Source: Pasteurella sp030783905
GTDB taxonomy: Bacteria; Pseudomonadota; Gammaproteobacteria; Enterobacterales; Pasteurellaceae
NCBI GenBank assembly: GCA_051122655.1
Contig: CP182107.1
Location: forward strand, 1,054,001 to 1,118,000
Reading direction: 5' to 3'
DNA length: 64,000 bases
Positions 26,835 to 36,325 of the stretch are shown here, piece after piece (position 1 is the first letter of the stretch; the number at the start of each line of letters is the position of its first letter). A program made the position numbers and the translations under genes. The notes beneath the pieces were generated by a model, which worked only from the letters and a program-made list of their open reading frames with translations, searched no databases and was not told the origin of the DNA.

Positions 26835-28415
26835 TTACAATTTCAATTGGCTTTCAACCGCTTTTGCTCTGACTAAGAATTGTTTACGCTCAGCGGTGCC
26901 CATACCACTACTTGTACCAGGTAATTTCACCGTCAATGGGTTGACTGCACGACCATTGATATGAAATTCATAATGTAGATGTGGACCCGTTGAACGCCCC
27001 GTATTACCTGATAAAGCAATACGTTGCCCACGTTTCACGTTTTGTCCCGCTCTGACTAAAGGGCGGCTCAAATGCATATAAACGGTTTGATATTCGCGCC
27101 CATGACGCACCACAATATAACGACCGGCACCATTGGCTTGGTAGGCAACTTTTTCGACAATGCCATCCGCTGGGGCAATCACGGGGGTACCGATTGGCAT
27201 AGCAAAATCCACCCCTTTATGTGGTGCAATGCGTCCCGTCACAGGATGGCGTCGATAAGGATTAAAATGAGAAGAAACGCGTGCCTGACGCTGTAAAGGA
27301 TAACGGGCAAACCCTTTCCCCAGTGTTTCACCTTGACGATTATAGTAACGCCCATTACTCGCTTGAATAGCGTAATAGCTTTTTCCTGCCGAAACAATAT
27401 GGATACCGCTTACATTACCTTGCCCCGTCCGTTTTCCTTCTATATATTCACGCGTGACTAACACGGCAAATTTATCACCTTTTTTTAAGCGTTTTAAATT
27501 AATTTGCCACTGTAATGCATTAGCAAGTTGATTAATTTGACGGATATCTAAACCTAAGGTTCTTAATGCAGTATTGAAAGAGCCATCGATTCGACCTTTT
27601 AGCACCTCTTTTTTCCAAACACTCTGTTTCTTTAAAATTTCACGATGATATTGCCCCTCTGCCGTTCTTTCGTAGATTTTTTCTTCTCTCTCTGAGACTA
27701 ACCAGTTAAGATATTCAAGTTCACCTTGGTTATCCAAGATCCAATAAAATTGCTGACCGGGCTTTAAATTTTTAAATTCAGGGTAGGCTTTAATTAAACG
27801 CTCACTGACCCTCGCCTCTAAGCCCGATAACTCAAGCACATCTTTTAATGTATCCCCTTTCACTACGGTATGGCTAAACTGATTCTTAATTCGCATCGCC
27901 TGATCCATGACATCAAACAAATCGTTCAAGGCATGGCGAGCAGGTTCAGGAAATGTGGCTAATTCATCTAGCGTATCGAGTTTAATTTCATCAACCTCAT
28001 CATCCTTGGCTTCTAAATCATCATAAAAAGAGGTGGCATCCAACGCATTTTCTGCTGTTTTTGATGTTGTTTCTTGTTGTGGGTGTTCGACTTGAGTTTT
28101 CTTATCGACAGAGGATGACTCGGTATCATGCCCAGGCATGGCTTGATTTTCTAACAAATCAACAGAGGCAGTATCAGAGAGTGCGTGATCAGTTTGTAGC
28201 GAAGAGGAAGGGTCTTCGGTTACTGATGATAAGGACGATTGCTTTTCAATTTGAGTGTCTGTCTGTATTGGGCTATGTAAACTTGAATCTTGCTCGCCTT
28301 CTTTTTTTCCCCATGTGATCACGAGAACGATGAATAAAATAATGCTAAAAAAAATTGCAATCTTAATCTGCAATTTTCTTCTTCGTCTATCTCTTGCTAA
28401 TTTAACGTGCCGCAC
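26835..28415 (-). CDS. mepM: M23-family murein DD-endopeptidase (MepM/YebA-like)
   Basis: 526 aa cell-envelope peptidase cleaving peptidoglycan cross-links. It has a short basic N-terminus, one membrane segment (IAIFFSIILFIVLVITW), an acidic Ser/Thr/Gln-rich linker, a LysM/OapA-like domain (SHTVVKGDTLKDVLELSGLE) and a C-terminal LytM domain with zinc ligands HKGVDFAMPIGTPV and HLHYEF. I chose GTG 28415 because AAGGA lies 8 nt upstream; a TTG at 28457 in frame has no ribosome site. Gene neighbours znuC/znuB are divergent, as in H. influenzae. Confidence 0.88.
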   Translation of the reverse strand: MRHVKLARDRRRRKLQIKIAIFFSIILFIVLVITWGKKEGEQDSSLHSPIQTDTQIEKQSSLSSVTEDPSSSLQTDHALSDTASVDLLENQAMPGHDTESSSVDKKTQVEHPQQETTSKTAENALDATSFYDDLEAKDDEVDEIKLDTLDELATFPEPARHALNDLFDVMDQAMRIKNQFSHTVVKGDTLKDVLELSGLEARVSERLIKAYPEFKNLKPGQQFYWILDNQGELEYLNWLVSEREEKIYERTAEGQYHREILKKQSVWKKEVLKGRIDGSFNTALRTLGLDIRQINQLANALQWQINLKRLKKGDKFAVLVTREYIEGKRTGQGNVSGIHIVSAGKSYYAIQASNGRYYNRQGETLGKGFARYPLQRQARVSSHFNPYRRHPVTGRIAPHKGVDFAMPIGTPVIAPADGIVEKVAYQANGAGRYIVVRHGREYQTVYMHLSRPLVRAGQNVKRGQRIALSGNTGRSTGPHLHYEFHINGRAVNPLTVKLPGTSSGMGTAERKQFLVRAKAVESQLKL

Positions 28416-28607
28416 GTTTCTATTCCTTTGTTTCTCAATTCGTTTAATTATGACCAAGCAAACAATAAAAAATTCAACGGAATGTTAAAAAAGGCAGATA
28501 AATGCCCAAATTGTATTCATCGTACTTATTTTGCTTGGATAAACTTGTTAAACGAATCAAAATAAGCTATTTTTACTGCAACTTTAAGCCGTCAAGTCTA
28601 GCAAATA

Positions 28608-29402
28608 ATGCACATTCATTCTATAAAATTACCCTTAGTTGAATTAAAAAACATCAATGTTGTTTTTGAACAGAAAAAAGCATTACACAATATCAATTTA
28701 ACCCTTTATCCTAATTCGATCATTACCATTGTTGGTCCTAATGGTGGCGGAAAATCAACCTTATTGAAGGTATTGCTCAAATTACTGTCCCCCACTTCTG
28801 GCAAAGTGGTTTACCATAAGAACTTACGTATTGGCTATGTACCGCAAAAAATTCACTTAGATCATAGTCTCCCCATTACCGTTGAACGCTTTTTGGCGCT
28901 CAAAAAAGGGATTTCTCGCCAAGCGATCGAAGAAGTGCTGTCGTTATTGTCCATTAGTCACTTAGACAAAAATAACTTACAGAAACTATCTGGTGGAGAG
29001 ATGCAACGGGTACTCTTAGCCCGTGCCATATTGAATAAGCCGAATTTATTGGTCTTAGATGAACCGACACAAGGAGTCGATATTAATGGGCAAGCAGAAC
29101 TGTATCAGCTCATCCACCAAACGCAGCAACAACTGAATTGTGCCATTCTCATGGTGTCGCATGATTTAAATATTGTCATGGCTGATACAAACCAAGTGAT
29201 TTGCATTAATCAACATATTTGTTGTGCAGGCACTCCCGAAACCGTGTCGAATGATCCCACTTTTATTCATTTTTTTGGGGATCAATTTGCCAAAAATGTG
29301 GCGCTTTATACGCATAAACATAATCATAAACATGACATACATGGCGATATTTGCAGTACATCAGATTTTCCATCCCAACAATCTACTTATAATAAAGAAT
29401 AG
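28608..29402 (+). CDS. znuC: Zinc ABC transporter ATPase ZnuC
   Basis: ATPase of the high-affinity zinc importer, 264 aa. Walker A VGPNGGGKSTLL, signature LSGGEMQRVLLARA, Walker B LLVLDEPTQGVD and switch MVSHDLN are all intact. The C-terminus has a His-rich tail (HKHNHKHDIHGD, about residues 236-247), a known ZnuC feature that may bind zinc. No strong ribosome site precedes the ATG. No znuA is in the window, so the binding protein must be elsewhere. Zur control is expected, but I see no convincing Zur box. Confidence 0.93.
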   Translation: MHIHSIKLPLVELKNINVVFEQKKALHNINLTLYPNSIITIVGPNGGGKSTLLKVLLKLLSPTSGKVVYHKNLRIGYVPQKIHLDHSLPITVERFLALKKGISRQAIEEVLSLLSISHLDKNNLQKLSGGEMQRVLLARAILNKPNLLVLDEPTQGVDINGQAELYQLIHQTQQQLNCAILMVSHDLNIVMADTNQVICINQHICCAGTPETVSNDPTFIHFFGDQFAKNVALYTHKHNHKHDIHGDICSTSDFPSQQSTYNKE

Positions 29403-29410
29403 GATAAATC

Positions 29411-30196
29411 ATGTTTGACATTCTTTTCCCTGCTTGGCTCACCGGCATGTTACTTTCCTTAATTACGGCACCACTAGGGGCCTTTGTGGTTTGGCGGAAA
29501 ATGGCCTATTTTGGCGATACGCTTGCCCATTCCGCTTTGCTTGGTGTGGCACTGGGTATTTTCTTAGACATTAACCCTTACCTTTCTATTGTGTTCCTCA
29601 CACTAATACTTGCAATTCTGATGGTTTGGTTAGAAGGGAAAACCCAATTTTCAGTAGATACCTTACTGGGTATTATTGCACACAGTTGCTTATCGCTCGG
29701 TGTCGTCACTGTCGGCTTATTGCAAAATGTTCGAGTGGATTTAATGGCGTATCTTTTTGGCGATCTATTAGCCATGAACTATGATGATGTAGTGATAATT
29801 GGCATTGGTGTCGCCTTTGTGCTAGTGACATTATTATATTTTTGGCAACCGCTCCTCTCCACAACCGTCAGTCCTGAACTCGCCCAAGTGGAAGGCGTCA
29901 ATGTCCAAAAAATGCGCTTTATTTTAATGATCTTAACCGCACTTACTATCGCATTGAGCATGAAATTTGTCGGTGCCTTAATTATCACTTCACTGCTGAT
30001 TATTCCTTCTGCTACCGCAAGGCGTTTTGCGAAAACCCCTGAAAGTATGGTATTGATTGCTATTTTTACCAGTATGATTTCAATCAGCTTAGGGTTATTA
30101 TTTTCCGCCTATTATGATACAGCGGCAGGCCCTTCTGTCGTCATCAGCTCAAGTTTACTCTTCTTGCTGTCTTTAGCCAAAAAAGAGCAAGCTTAA
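29411..30196 (+). CDS. znuB: Zinc ABC transporter permease ZnuB
   Basis: 261 aa inner-membrane permease of the ABC-3 family with about seven to eight hydrophobic segments. Typical blocks are APLGAFVVWRKMAYFGDTLAHSALLG near residue 20 and MKFVGALIITSLLIIPSATAR near residue 180. It follows znuC by 8 nt, forming one operon. An uptake signal and a bidirectional terminator follow. Confidence 0.94.
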   Translation: MFDILFPAWLTGMLLSLITAPLGAFVVWRKMAYFGDTLAHSALLGVALGIFLDINPYLSIVFLTLILAILMVWLEGKTQFSVDTLLGIIAHSCLSLGVVTVGLLQNVRVDLMAYLFGDLLAMNYDDVVIIGIGVAFVLVTLLYFWQPLLSTTVSPELAQVEGVNVQKMRFILMILTALTIALSMKFVGALIITSLLIIPSATARRFAKTPESMVLIAIFTSMISISLGLLFSAYYDTAAGPSVVISSSLLFLLSLAKKEQA

Positions 30197-30240
30197 CCCA
30201 CCAAAGTGCGGTCTATTTTACGCTTTTTTCATCTGCATAA

Positions 30241-30266
30241 AAAAGCGAACCATCTGGTTCGCTTTT
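30241..30266. terminator. Bidirectional terminator between znuB and dppF
   Basis: AAAAGCGAACC (30241-30251) pairs with GGTTCGCTTTT (30256-30266) over a 4-nt loop. The A/T ends serve both convergent operons. Confidence 0.88.
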
Positions 30267-30274
30267 CAGTGTAG

Positions 30275-31255
30275 TTACTCTACCATAAAGCAGGCAATTT
30301 GTGTGCCGTCCGCATAACGTTTAAGTTCTGGCTTTTCAAGCGCACATTTTTCCATAGCAAAACGGCAACGCGCGTGGAACGCACAGCCTTTAGGTGGATT
30401 TAATGGACTCGGCAGCTCCCCCGTGAGTTTAATTCTTTCGCGACGATGCGCGGCATTAAGACGCGGTGTGGCCGAAAGCAAGGCTTGCGTATAAGGATGA
30501 CGAGGATGAGTAAAAATCCGCTTCGTCTCACCTTGCTCAACACAACGTCCTAAATACATAACCATCACTTCATCCGCAATATGCTCCACCACGGAAAGGT
30601 CATGGGAAATAAACACATAGGACAGTCCCATTTCTTCTTGTAAATCCATCATTAAGTTTAATACTTGCGCACGAACAGACACATCAAGCGCCGAAACAGG
30701 TTCATCCGCCACCACAATATCCGGACGCAACATTAAACCGCGAGCAATCGCAATACGTTGACGTTGCCCACCTGAAAACATATGGGGATAACGATCATAG
30801 AATTCTGGTTTTAATCCCACCTTTTCCATCATTTCTAATACTTGCTGTTTACGTTCTTTAGCCGTTAAGTCAGTATTAATCAACAACGGTTCTTCTAAAA
30901 TCGAGCCAATTTTTTTACGCGGATTTAATGAAGCGTAAGGATTTTGGAAAACAATTTGAATTTTCTTGCGACGCAATTTTTGCGTGGCGGCATCATTTTC
31001 GAGAAAGTTTTGCCCTTTATAAAACAGCTCGCCTTCCGTTGGGGCTTCAATCATGGTCAACATCCGACCCAGTGTGGATTTGCCACAACCAGACTCCCCC
31101 ACTATTGCCAAGGTTTTACCCCGTTCTAAGGTAAAAGACACCCCATCTACCGCTTTCACTTGTTTCGGCTTACTTAACATCCCTTTTTTAACGGGATAAT
31201 ATTTTTTCAGATTTACTGCATCCAATAAAGGTGCTTGTCTCTCAAGTTCTTGCAT
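30275..31255 (-). CDS. dppF: Dipeptide ABC transporter ATPase DppF
   Basis: 326 aa ATPase of the dipeptide importer. Walker A VGESGCGKSTLGR, signature FSGGQRQRIAIARG, Walker B IVVADEPVSALDVSV; the C-terminal oligopeptide-transporter motif (PLNPPKGCAFHARCRFA) has the Cys residues seen in DppD/DppF. I set the start at ATG 31255; the frame is open to 31285 but that would overlap dppD and add 10 residues. It is the last gene of the operon dppABCDF. Confidence 0.93.
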   Translation of the reverse strand: MQELERQAPLLDAVNLKKYYPVKKGMLSKPKQVKAVDGVSFTLERGKTLAIVGESGCGKSTLGRMLTMIEAPTEGELFYKGQNFLENDAATQKLRRKKIQIVFQNPYASLNPRKKIGSILEEPLLINTDLTAKERKQQVLEMMEKVGLKPEFYDRYPHMFSGGQRQRIAIARGLMLRPDIVVADEPVSALDVSVRAQVLNLMMDLQEEMGLSYVFISHDLSVVEHIADEVMVMYLGRCVEQGETKRIFTHPRHPYTQALLSATPRLNAAHRRERIKLTGELPSPLNPPKGCAFHARCRFAMEKCALEKPELKRYADGTQIACFMVE

Positions 31256-31271
31256 ATTGTTCTCTTTCTTA

Positions 31272-32270
31272 TTATAACACTGCAAATTCTATGTGGCTTG
31301 GCATACCTTGTGCATTGAGCGGAGTATGGCATTTGACGCGGTGCCCATTGACCATTCGGGTTTCTGGCTCTTGTTCACGGCAACGATCGGTTGCGTAGGG
31401 ACAACGTGGATTTAACAAGCAGCCGGTCGGACGATCATATTTCCCCGGGACCACGCCCGGCAAAGATTGTAAACGCGATTTCCCCTCTGCAAATTCTGGC
31501 AATGCACGTAATAACGCTTGAGTATAAGGATGACGAGGAGATTTAAAGATTGCCTCTGCCTTCCCTTCTTCCACGACTTGACCGGCATACATCACGATAA
31601 TACGGTGAGCGGCTTCTGCCACTAAAGCAAGATCATGGGTAATCAAGATTAACGCCATATTTTCTTTACGTTGTAATTCCAGCAATAAATCAATAATCTG
31701 CGCTTGAATCGTCACATCTAATGCGGTTGTCGGTTCATCGGCAATTAATAATTTCGGATTACAGGCAATCGCCATCGCGATCATCACACGTTGACTCATC
31801 CCGCCGGATAATTGATGCGGATACACGTCTAAACGAGAACGCGGATCAGGAATGCCCACCAAGGTCAACAACTCAATCGCTCGTTCTTTACGCCAAGATT
31901 TTGATCCACCTTGGTGGACTTTTAGCGCTTCCATAATTTGATACCCCACCGTATAGCTCGGGTTCAAACTGGTCATCGCATCTTGGAAAATCATTGACAC
32001 ATCTGCACCCACAATTTTCTGCTTTTGTTTTTCCGTCAAGGCAAGTAAATTACGTTGATTAAACAGCAATTGCTCCGCTTGTACACGACCGGGATAATCA
32101 ATTAGGCCCATAATCGCGAGTGAGCTCACCGATTTACCCGAACCCGATTCCCCCACAATACCTAATACTTCACCTTCATTGACTGTATAACTGATCCGAT
32201 CTACCGCTTTAAAAGGCGCACTTTCATCACCAAAATGCACGGAAAGATTTTCTACATTTAATAACGCCAT
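31272..32270 (-). CDS. dppD: Dipeptide ABC transporter ATPase DppD
   Basis: 332 aa ATPase subunit. Walker A VGESGSGKSVSSLA, signature LSGGMSQRVMIAMA, Walker B LLIADEPTTALDVT, and a C-terminal Cys-containing block (PTGCLLNPRCPYATDRC) typical of peptide-transporter ATPases, where it may carry an iron-sulfur cluster. ATG 32270 has GGTGGA upstream and is preferred over a GTG 3 codons earlier. It begins 10 nt after dppC. Confidence 0.93.
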   Translation of the reverse strand: MALLNVENLSVHFGDESAPFKAVDRISYTVNEGEVLGIVGESGSGKSVSSLAIMGLIDYPGRVQAEQLLFNQRNLLALTEKQKQKIVGADVSMIFQDAMTSLNPSYTVGYQIMEALKVHQGGSKSWRKERAIELLTLVGIPDPRSRLDVYPHQLSGGMSQRVMIAMAIACNPKLLIADEPTTALDVTIQAQIIDLLLELQRKENMALILITHDLALVAEAAHRIIVMYAGQVVEEGKAEAIFKSPRHPYTQALLRALPEFAEGKSRLQSLPGVVPGKYDRPTGCLLNPRCPYATDRCREQEPETRMVNGHRVKCHTPLNAQGMPSHIEFAVL

Positions 32271-32280
32271 GTTGTCCACC

Positions 32281-33174
32281 TTATTGTTTTAATTTTGGAT
32301 CAAGTGCATCACGTAAACCATCACCCATCAGGTTAAAGGCTAATACGAGAGAAAGAATCGCTAATCCGGGAATGGTCACCAACCAATGTGCGGTTTGCAT
32401 AAAGCCTCGCGATTCCGCTAACATCGTGCCCAATTCAGGGATAGGCGGTTGAGCGCCAATGCCCAAGAAACCTAATGCGGCCAGTTCAAGAATCGCGTTA
32501 GAAATCCCCATGGTCATTTGTACAATTAAAGGGGCTAAACAGTTCGGTAAAATCACAATGAACATCAAACGAAACACACTGGCTCCCGCCACACGCGAAG
32601 CAATCACATAATCACGATTTTTCTCACTTAGTACCGAAGCACGAGTTAAACGGACATAACTTGGAATTGACACCACCGCAATCGCAATCGCTGCGTTGGT
32701 GAGAGAGGGACCTAAAATCGTCACTACCCCAATGGTTAATAATAGACTTGGAATGGCCAACATAATATCCACACATCGCATGATAATAATATCAACCGTG
32801 CCACCATAATAACCGGCCAGTAAGCCTAAAATCACACCAAAAAAGCAAGATAACAAAACAATGGTTAAACCGATGAAAACCGACAGCCGCGCACCATAAA
32901 TAATACGCGATAAAATATCTCTGCCGATATCATCCGTGCCTAATAAATAACGACTATCGCCCCCGTCAAGCCAAGCTGGGGGTAACAATAAGGCACTCCG
33001 ATCCTGTGCAATTGGATCAAAAGGGGCAATCCCCCCTGCGAAAACACAGACCAGAAAAACGATAGCAATAAAGGTGAGTCCAATAACCGCACCGTGATTT
33101 TGTTTAAAATAAAACCAAAATTCTTGTAAAGGGGTCTTCGGCGCGGGTGAACTAACAGTAGTCGTACTTGACAT
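32281..33174 (-). CDS. dppC: Dipeptide ABC transporter permease DppC
   Basis: 297 aa membrane permease. A long cytoplasmic N-terminus is followed by about six hydrophobic segments. The family motif LLGTDDIGRDILSRIIYGAR occurs near residue 78, and the EAA-like loop VAGASVFRLMFIVILPN near residue 200. It lies between dppB (17 nt upstream) and dppD (10 nt downstream). Confidence 0.94.
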   Translation of the reverse strand: MSSTTTVSSPAPKTPLQEFWFYFKQNHGAVIGLTFIAIVFLVCVFAGGIAPFDPIAQDRSALLLPPAWLDGGDSRYLLGTDDIGRDILSRIIYGARLSVFIGLTIVLLSCFFGVILGLLAGYYGGTVDIIIMRCVDIMLAIPSLLLTIGVVTILGPSLTNAAIAIAVVSIPSYVRLTRASVLSEKNRDYVIASRVAGASVFRLMFIVILPNCLAPLIVQMTMGISNAILELAALGFLGIGAQPPIPELGTMLAESRGFMQTAHWLVTIPGLAILSLVLAFNLMGDGLRDALDPKLKQ

Positions 33175-33191
33175 TTCTCACTCCAATCAAA

Positions 33192-34196
33192 TTAAGTATG
33201 GCGAATACGTGGATTAACAATGCCATAAAATACATCAACGGTTAAATTGACAATAATAATTAATGTGGCGATAATCAGCACTGAGCCCTGTAATACAGGG
33301 TAATCACGCGAATTAATCGCATCAATAATCCATTTTCCAATACCCGGCCACGAGAAAATATTCTCAGTTAATACCGCACCGGATAATAATTGTCCAATAA
33401 TCAAACCGACGACCGTGACAACAGGAATCAACGCATTGCGTAATGCATGCACTATCACGATACGCGTGGTGTTCAATCCCTTCGCTTTAGCCGTCCGAAT
33501 GTAATCTTCGCCTAACACTTCTAACATGGCAGAACGGGTCATTCGAGTGATCACGGCTAACGGAATGGTACCCAGCACAATGGCGGGTAAGATAAGTGAC
33601 TTAATCGCGGCGAGAAATGCACCAGGCTCATCCGAGTTCCAAGTATCAATGAGCATAAAGCCTGTGTCCGCTTCAATCCAATATTCTGCGGGTAAGCGAC
33701 CTGAAGCAGGTAAACCGAGTGGCGTAGAAAAATAAAGAATTAAAATCAATCCCCACCAGAAAATCGGCATCGAATAGCCTGTTAAGGATAGCGAAGTCAC
33801 GGTATGCGAGATCCACGACTCTTTTTTGACTGCAGCGATGACACCTAAAAATATCCCCAAGATTAACGACCACAATAACGCAAAAAAGGCCAGCTCAACG
33901 GTCGCTGGAAAGAGGGTAAAAAACTCTTTTAACACAGGTTCATTATTACGAAATGAAGTGCCCAAATCCCCTTGCAAGACCCCTTTCACATAGGTTAGGT
34001 ATTGCTCAGGCAAGGGACGATCCAAGCCCAGTTTTTGCATCATTGCAGCATGGACTTCAGGGGTTAACCCACGTTCCCCCATACGAATTTCAATCGGATC
34101 ACCGGGGATCATATGCACTAAGGCAAAAGTAATTAAGGTTATTGCGATAAACGTTGGAATAACCATTAAAAGACGTTTAAGAATAAATTGAAACAT
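33192..34196 (-). CDS. dppB: Dipeptide ABC transporter permease DppB
   Basis: 334 aa membrane permease of the DppB/OppB family. It starts with the typical MFQFILKRLLMVIPTFIAIT membrane segment and the HMIPGDPIEIRMGERG block; the EAA loop is YIRTAKAKGLNTTRIVIVHALRNALIPV. A 187-bp gap containing a stem-loop separates it from dppA, so dppA can be expressed at a higher level than the rest of the operon. Confidence 0.94.
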   Translation of the reverse strand: MFQFILKRLLMVIPTFIAITLITFALVHMIPGDPIEIRMGERGLTPEVHAAMMQKLGLDRPLPEQYLTYVKGVLQGDLGTSFRNNEPVLKEFFTLFPATVELAFFALLWSLILGIFLGVIAAVKKESWISHTVTSLSLTGYSMPIFWWGLILILYFSTPLGLPASGRLPAEYWIEADTGFMLIDTWNSDEPGAFLAAIKSLILPAIVLGTIPLAVITRMTRSAMLEVLGEDYIRTAKAKGLNTTRIVIVHALRNALIPVVTVVGLIIGQLLSGAVLTENIFSWPGIGKWIIDAINSRDYPVLQGSVLIIATLIIIVNLTVDVFYGIVNPRIRHT

Positions 34197-34304
34197 TGAA
34201 GACTCGCTGTATTTATAATTGTGAATCTATAATTTTGAATCCCTTATTCCTCCTAGAAGGAAAAAACATAAGCAGTCAAAAAAACGAACAAATAAGATCC
34301 AAAG

Positions 34305-34340
34305 TAGGATAGCACAAGCCTCTCTGCCCGTCCTATCCTA
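34305..34340 (-). promoter_or_regulatory. Stem-loop in the dppA-dppB intercistronic region
   Basis: TAGGATAG (34305-34312) and CTATCCTA (34333-34340) are perfectly complementary with a 20-nt loop. No T-run follows on the minus strand, so it is not a plain terminator. Such intercistronic hairpins often protect the abundant binding-protein mRNA from 3' decay; that role is inferred. Confidence 0.45.
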
Positions 34341-34383
34341 TTTCTAAGAAATGTTACAAAACTTGACCGCACTTAGGGCGACA

Positions 34384-35982
34384 TTACTTCTCTAACTCAA
34401 CTGCATAGAAGTTATGTAAACCAAACGGATCGATGACATAGCCTTTGACTTCTTTACGCACAGGGAAATAGGTCGTGGAGTGCGCGATCGTAATCCAAGG
34501 CGCTTGCTCTTTAAATACTAACTGAGCTTGTTGATAAAGAGCAGTACGCTCTGCCGGATCGGTGACTTGTGCTGCTTTTGTCACTAAATCATTAAATTCT
34601 TTGTGACAGAAGTTGGCATAGTTAGAACCGGATTCAACCGCTGAACAACTTAGCAAGGTATTTAAGAAGTTATCTGGATCACCATTGTCCCCCGTCCATC
34701 CCATCATACCTGTTTGGTGGTCACCAGCACGCATACGTTTGAGATATTCACCCCATTCATAGCTAACAATTTTCGCCTTCACACCGACTTTTTCCCAATC
34801 GGCTTGTACGAGCTCTGCCATACGACGGGCATTTGGGTTATAAGGACGCGACACCGGCATGGCCCATAAATCCGTTTCAAAACCATTTTCAAAACCCGCC
34901 TCTTTTAACAAGGCTTTGGCTTTTTCAGGATCATAAGCATAGTCTTTCACATCATCGTTATAAGACCACATTGTTGGTGGAATAGGGTTTTTCGCCACTT
35001 GACCCGCACCTTGATACACCGATTCAATGATTGCCGCTTTATTGACAGCATAGTTTAACGCTTGACGTACTTTCACATTATCAAATGGGGCTTTTTGTAC
35101 ATTAAAGTTTAAATAACCGATATTAAGACCTGGTTTTGTCAAGAGCGTAATATTTGGATCGTCTTTTAATTTTGCAATATCCGCTGGATTTGGATAAGGG
35201 GCGGCATGACATTCACCTTTTTGTAATTTTGCGTAACGTACTGATGCATCAGGTGTAATTGAGAACACTAAACGATCAATTTTGGCTTTACCTTGCCAGT
35301 AATTTTCAAACGCTTTGAAACGTACGGTCGAATCTTTTTGGTAAGACACAAACTCAAATGGCCCCGTACCGATCGGTGCACTGTCGATTTTTTCAGGTGT
35401 TTTAGCTTTTGCCATCGCCTCTGCATATTGCGCTGAATAAATGGAGGCAAAATCCATCGCTAAGTTGGCTAAAAATGGTGCATTCGGCACGTTTAAACTG
35501 ATTTTTACCGTATAATCATCCACTTTTTCGACTTTATTGATAATATTTTGCATATCCATACCGATAAAGTATTCATAGCTTCCACCTGACACTTTGTGGT
35601 AAGGATGATTTGGATCTAATTGACGGTTAAAGGAGAACACCACGTCATCTGCATTAAAATCACGGGTTGGTTTAAAGTCCTTATTACTATGGAATTTCAC
35701 GCCCTTACGTAAGTGGAAAACATAGGTTTTCCCATCTTCAGACACATCCCATTTTTCTGCTAACGCAGGAATCACATTTGTTGTACCACGTTCAAAGGTT
35801 GTTAAACCATTAAAAATCGCTTGACCTGAGGCATCAATACTGGCGCCATCTGTACTTAACACAGGGCTTAAATAAGCAGGCGAGGCTTCCGAACAATACA
35901 CAAAAGTTTTCGGACTTGCAGCAAAGGCCGCCGTCGAAGTCATCGCTAAAGCGACAAGAGAGAGTTTTGTTAATTTTTTCAT
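34384..35982 (-). CDS. dppA: Periplasmic dipeptide-binding protein DppA
   Basis: 532 aa solute-binding protein of the SBP_bac_5 family. Signal peptide MKKLTKLSLVALAMTSTAAFA with a signal-peptidase I site and no lipobox Cys. Mature motifs include TFVYCSEASPAYLSPVLSTDG, ALAEKWDVSEDGKTYVFHLR and QALNYAVNKAAI. The absence of a lipobox argues for DppA over the lipoprotein HbpA of Haemophilus, though related proteins can also bind heme. First gene of the dpp operon; GGAGTG precedes the ATG. Confidence 0.93.
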   Translation of the reverse strand: MKKLTKLSLVALAMTSTAAFAASPKTFVYCSEASPAYLSPVLSTDGASIDASGQAIFNGLTTFERGTTNVIPALAEKWDVSEDGKTYVFHLRKGVKFHSNKDFKPTRDFNADDVVFSFNRQLDPNHPYHKVSGGSYEYFIGMDMQNIINKVEKVDDYTVKISLNVPNAPFLANLAMDFASIYSAQYAEAMAKAKTPEKIDSAPIGTGPFEFVSYQKDSTVRFKAFENYWQGKAKIDRLVFSITPDASVRYAKLQKGECHAAPYPNPADIAKLKDDPNITLLTKPGLNIGYLNFNVQKAPFDNVKVRQALNYAVNKAAIIESVYQGAGQVAKNPIPPTMWSYNDDVKDYAYDPEKAKALLKEAGFENGFETDLWAMPVSRPYNPNARRMAELVQADWEKVGVKAKIVSYEWGEYLKRMRAGDHQTGMMGWTGDNGDPDNFLNTLLSCSAVESGSNYANFCHKEFNDLVTKAAQVTDPAERTALYQQAQLVFKEQAPWITIAHSTTYFPVRKEVKGYVIDPFGLHNFYAVELEK

Positions 35983-36325
35983 TTTTCACTCCGGGATGTT
36001 ATTAATTGAGCGCAAAATACGCACTTTTTGTTTGCATAAGCATCTATGAATATGTCAAGTTTTAAACAAAATAGCAATCCTTTTATGTGGATAAAATGTA
36101 AAATAAATCACTAAATTGTTAAATTATTCTAAAAAAATAGCCATATTTTTAGATAAAATATCGCATTTATCACTAAATATGGCTCAGCCTGTCTCTATAA
36201 TTTTCTACTGTTCACTTGCAAAACAGGATGATTCTCTCTTTTTTACAAACTTCACAGCATACTATACGAAACGATGTGTTGTTGTCTGCTATCTCTTTTC
36301 ATCTAGCGATTAACACGGCAATTGA
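35983..36325. other. Intergenic region upstream of dppA, downstream of metF
   Basis: 343 bp, AT-rich, no supported gene. A 65-codon plus-strand frame here has no ribosome site and no protein character. On the minus strand a perfect TTGACA (36053-36058) lies about 70 bp before dppA, but no good -10 is found at normal spacing, so the promoter is only tentative. No clear terminator for metF is seen. Confidence 0.5.

Noticed and set aside
28458..28607. Possible Zur operator between mepM and znuC
   Set aside because: GAATGTTA is present, but no second half-site makes the expected palindrome.
36116..36313. 65-codon plus-strand frame upstream of dppA
   Set aside because: No ribosome site, very AT-rich, and no recognisable protein features.
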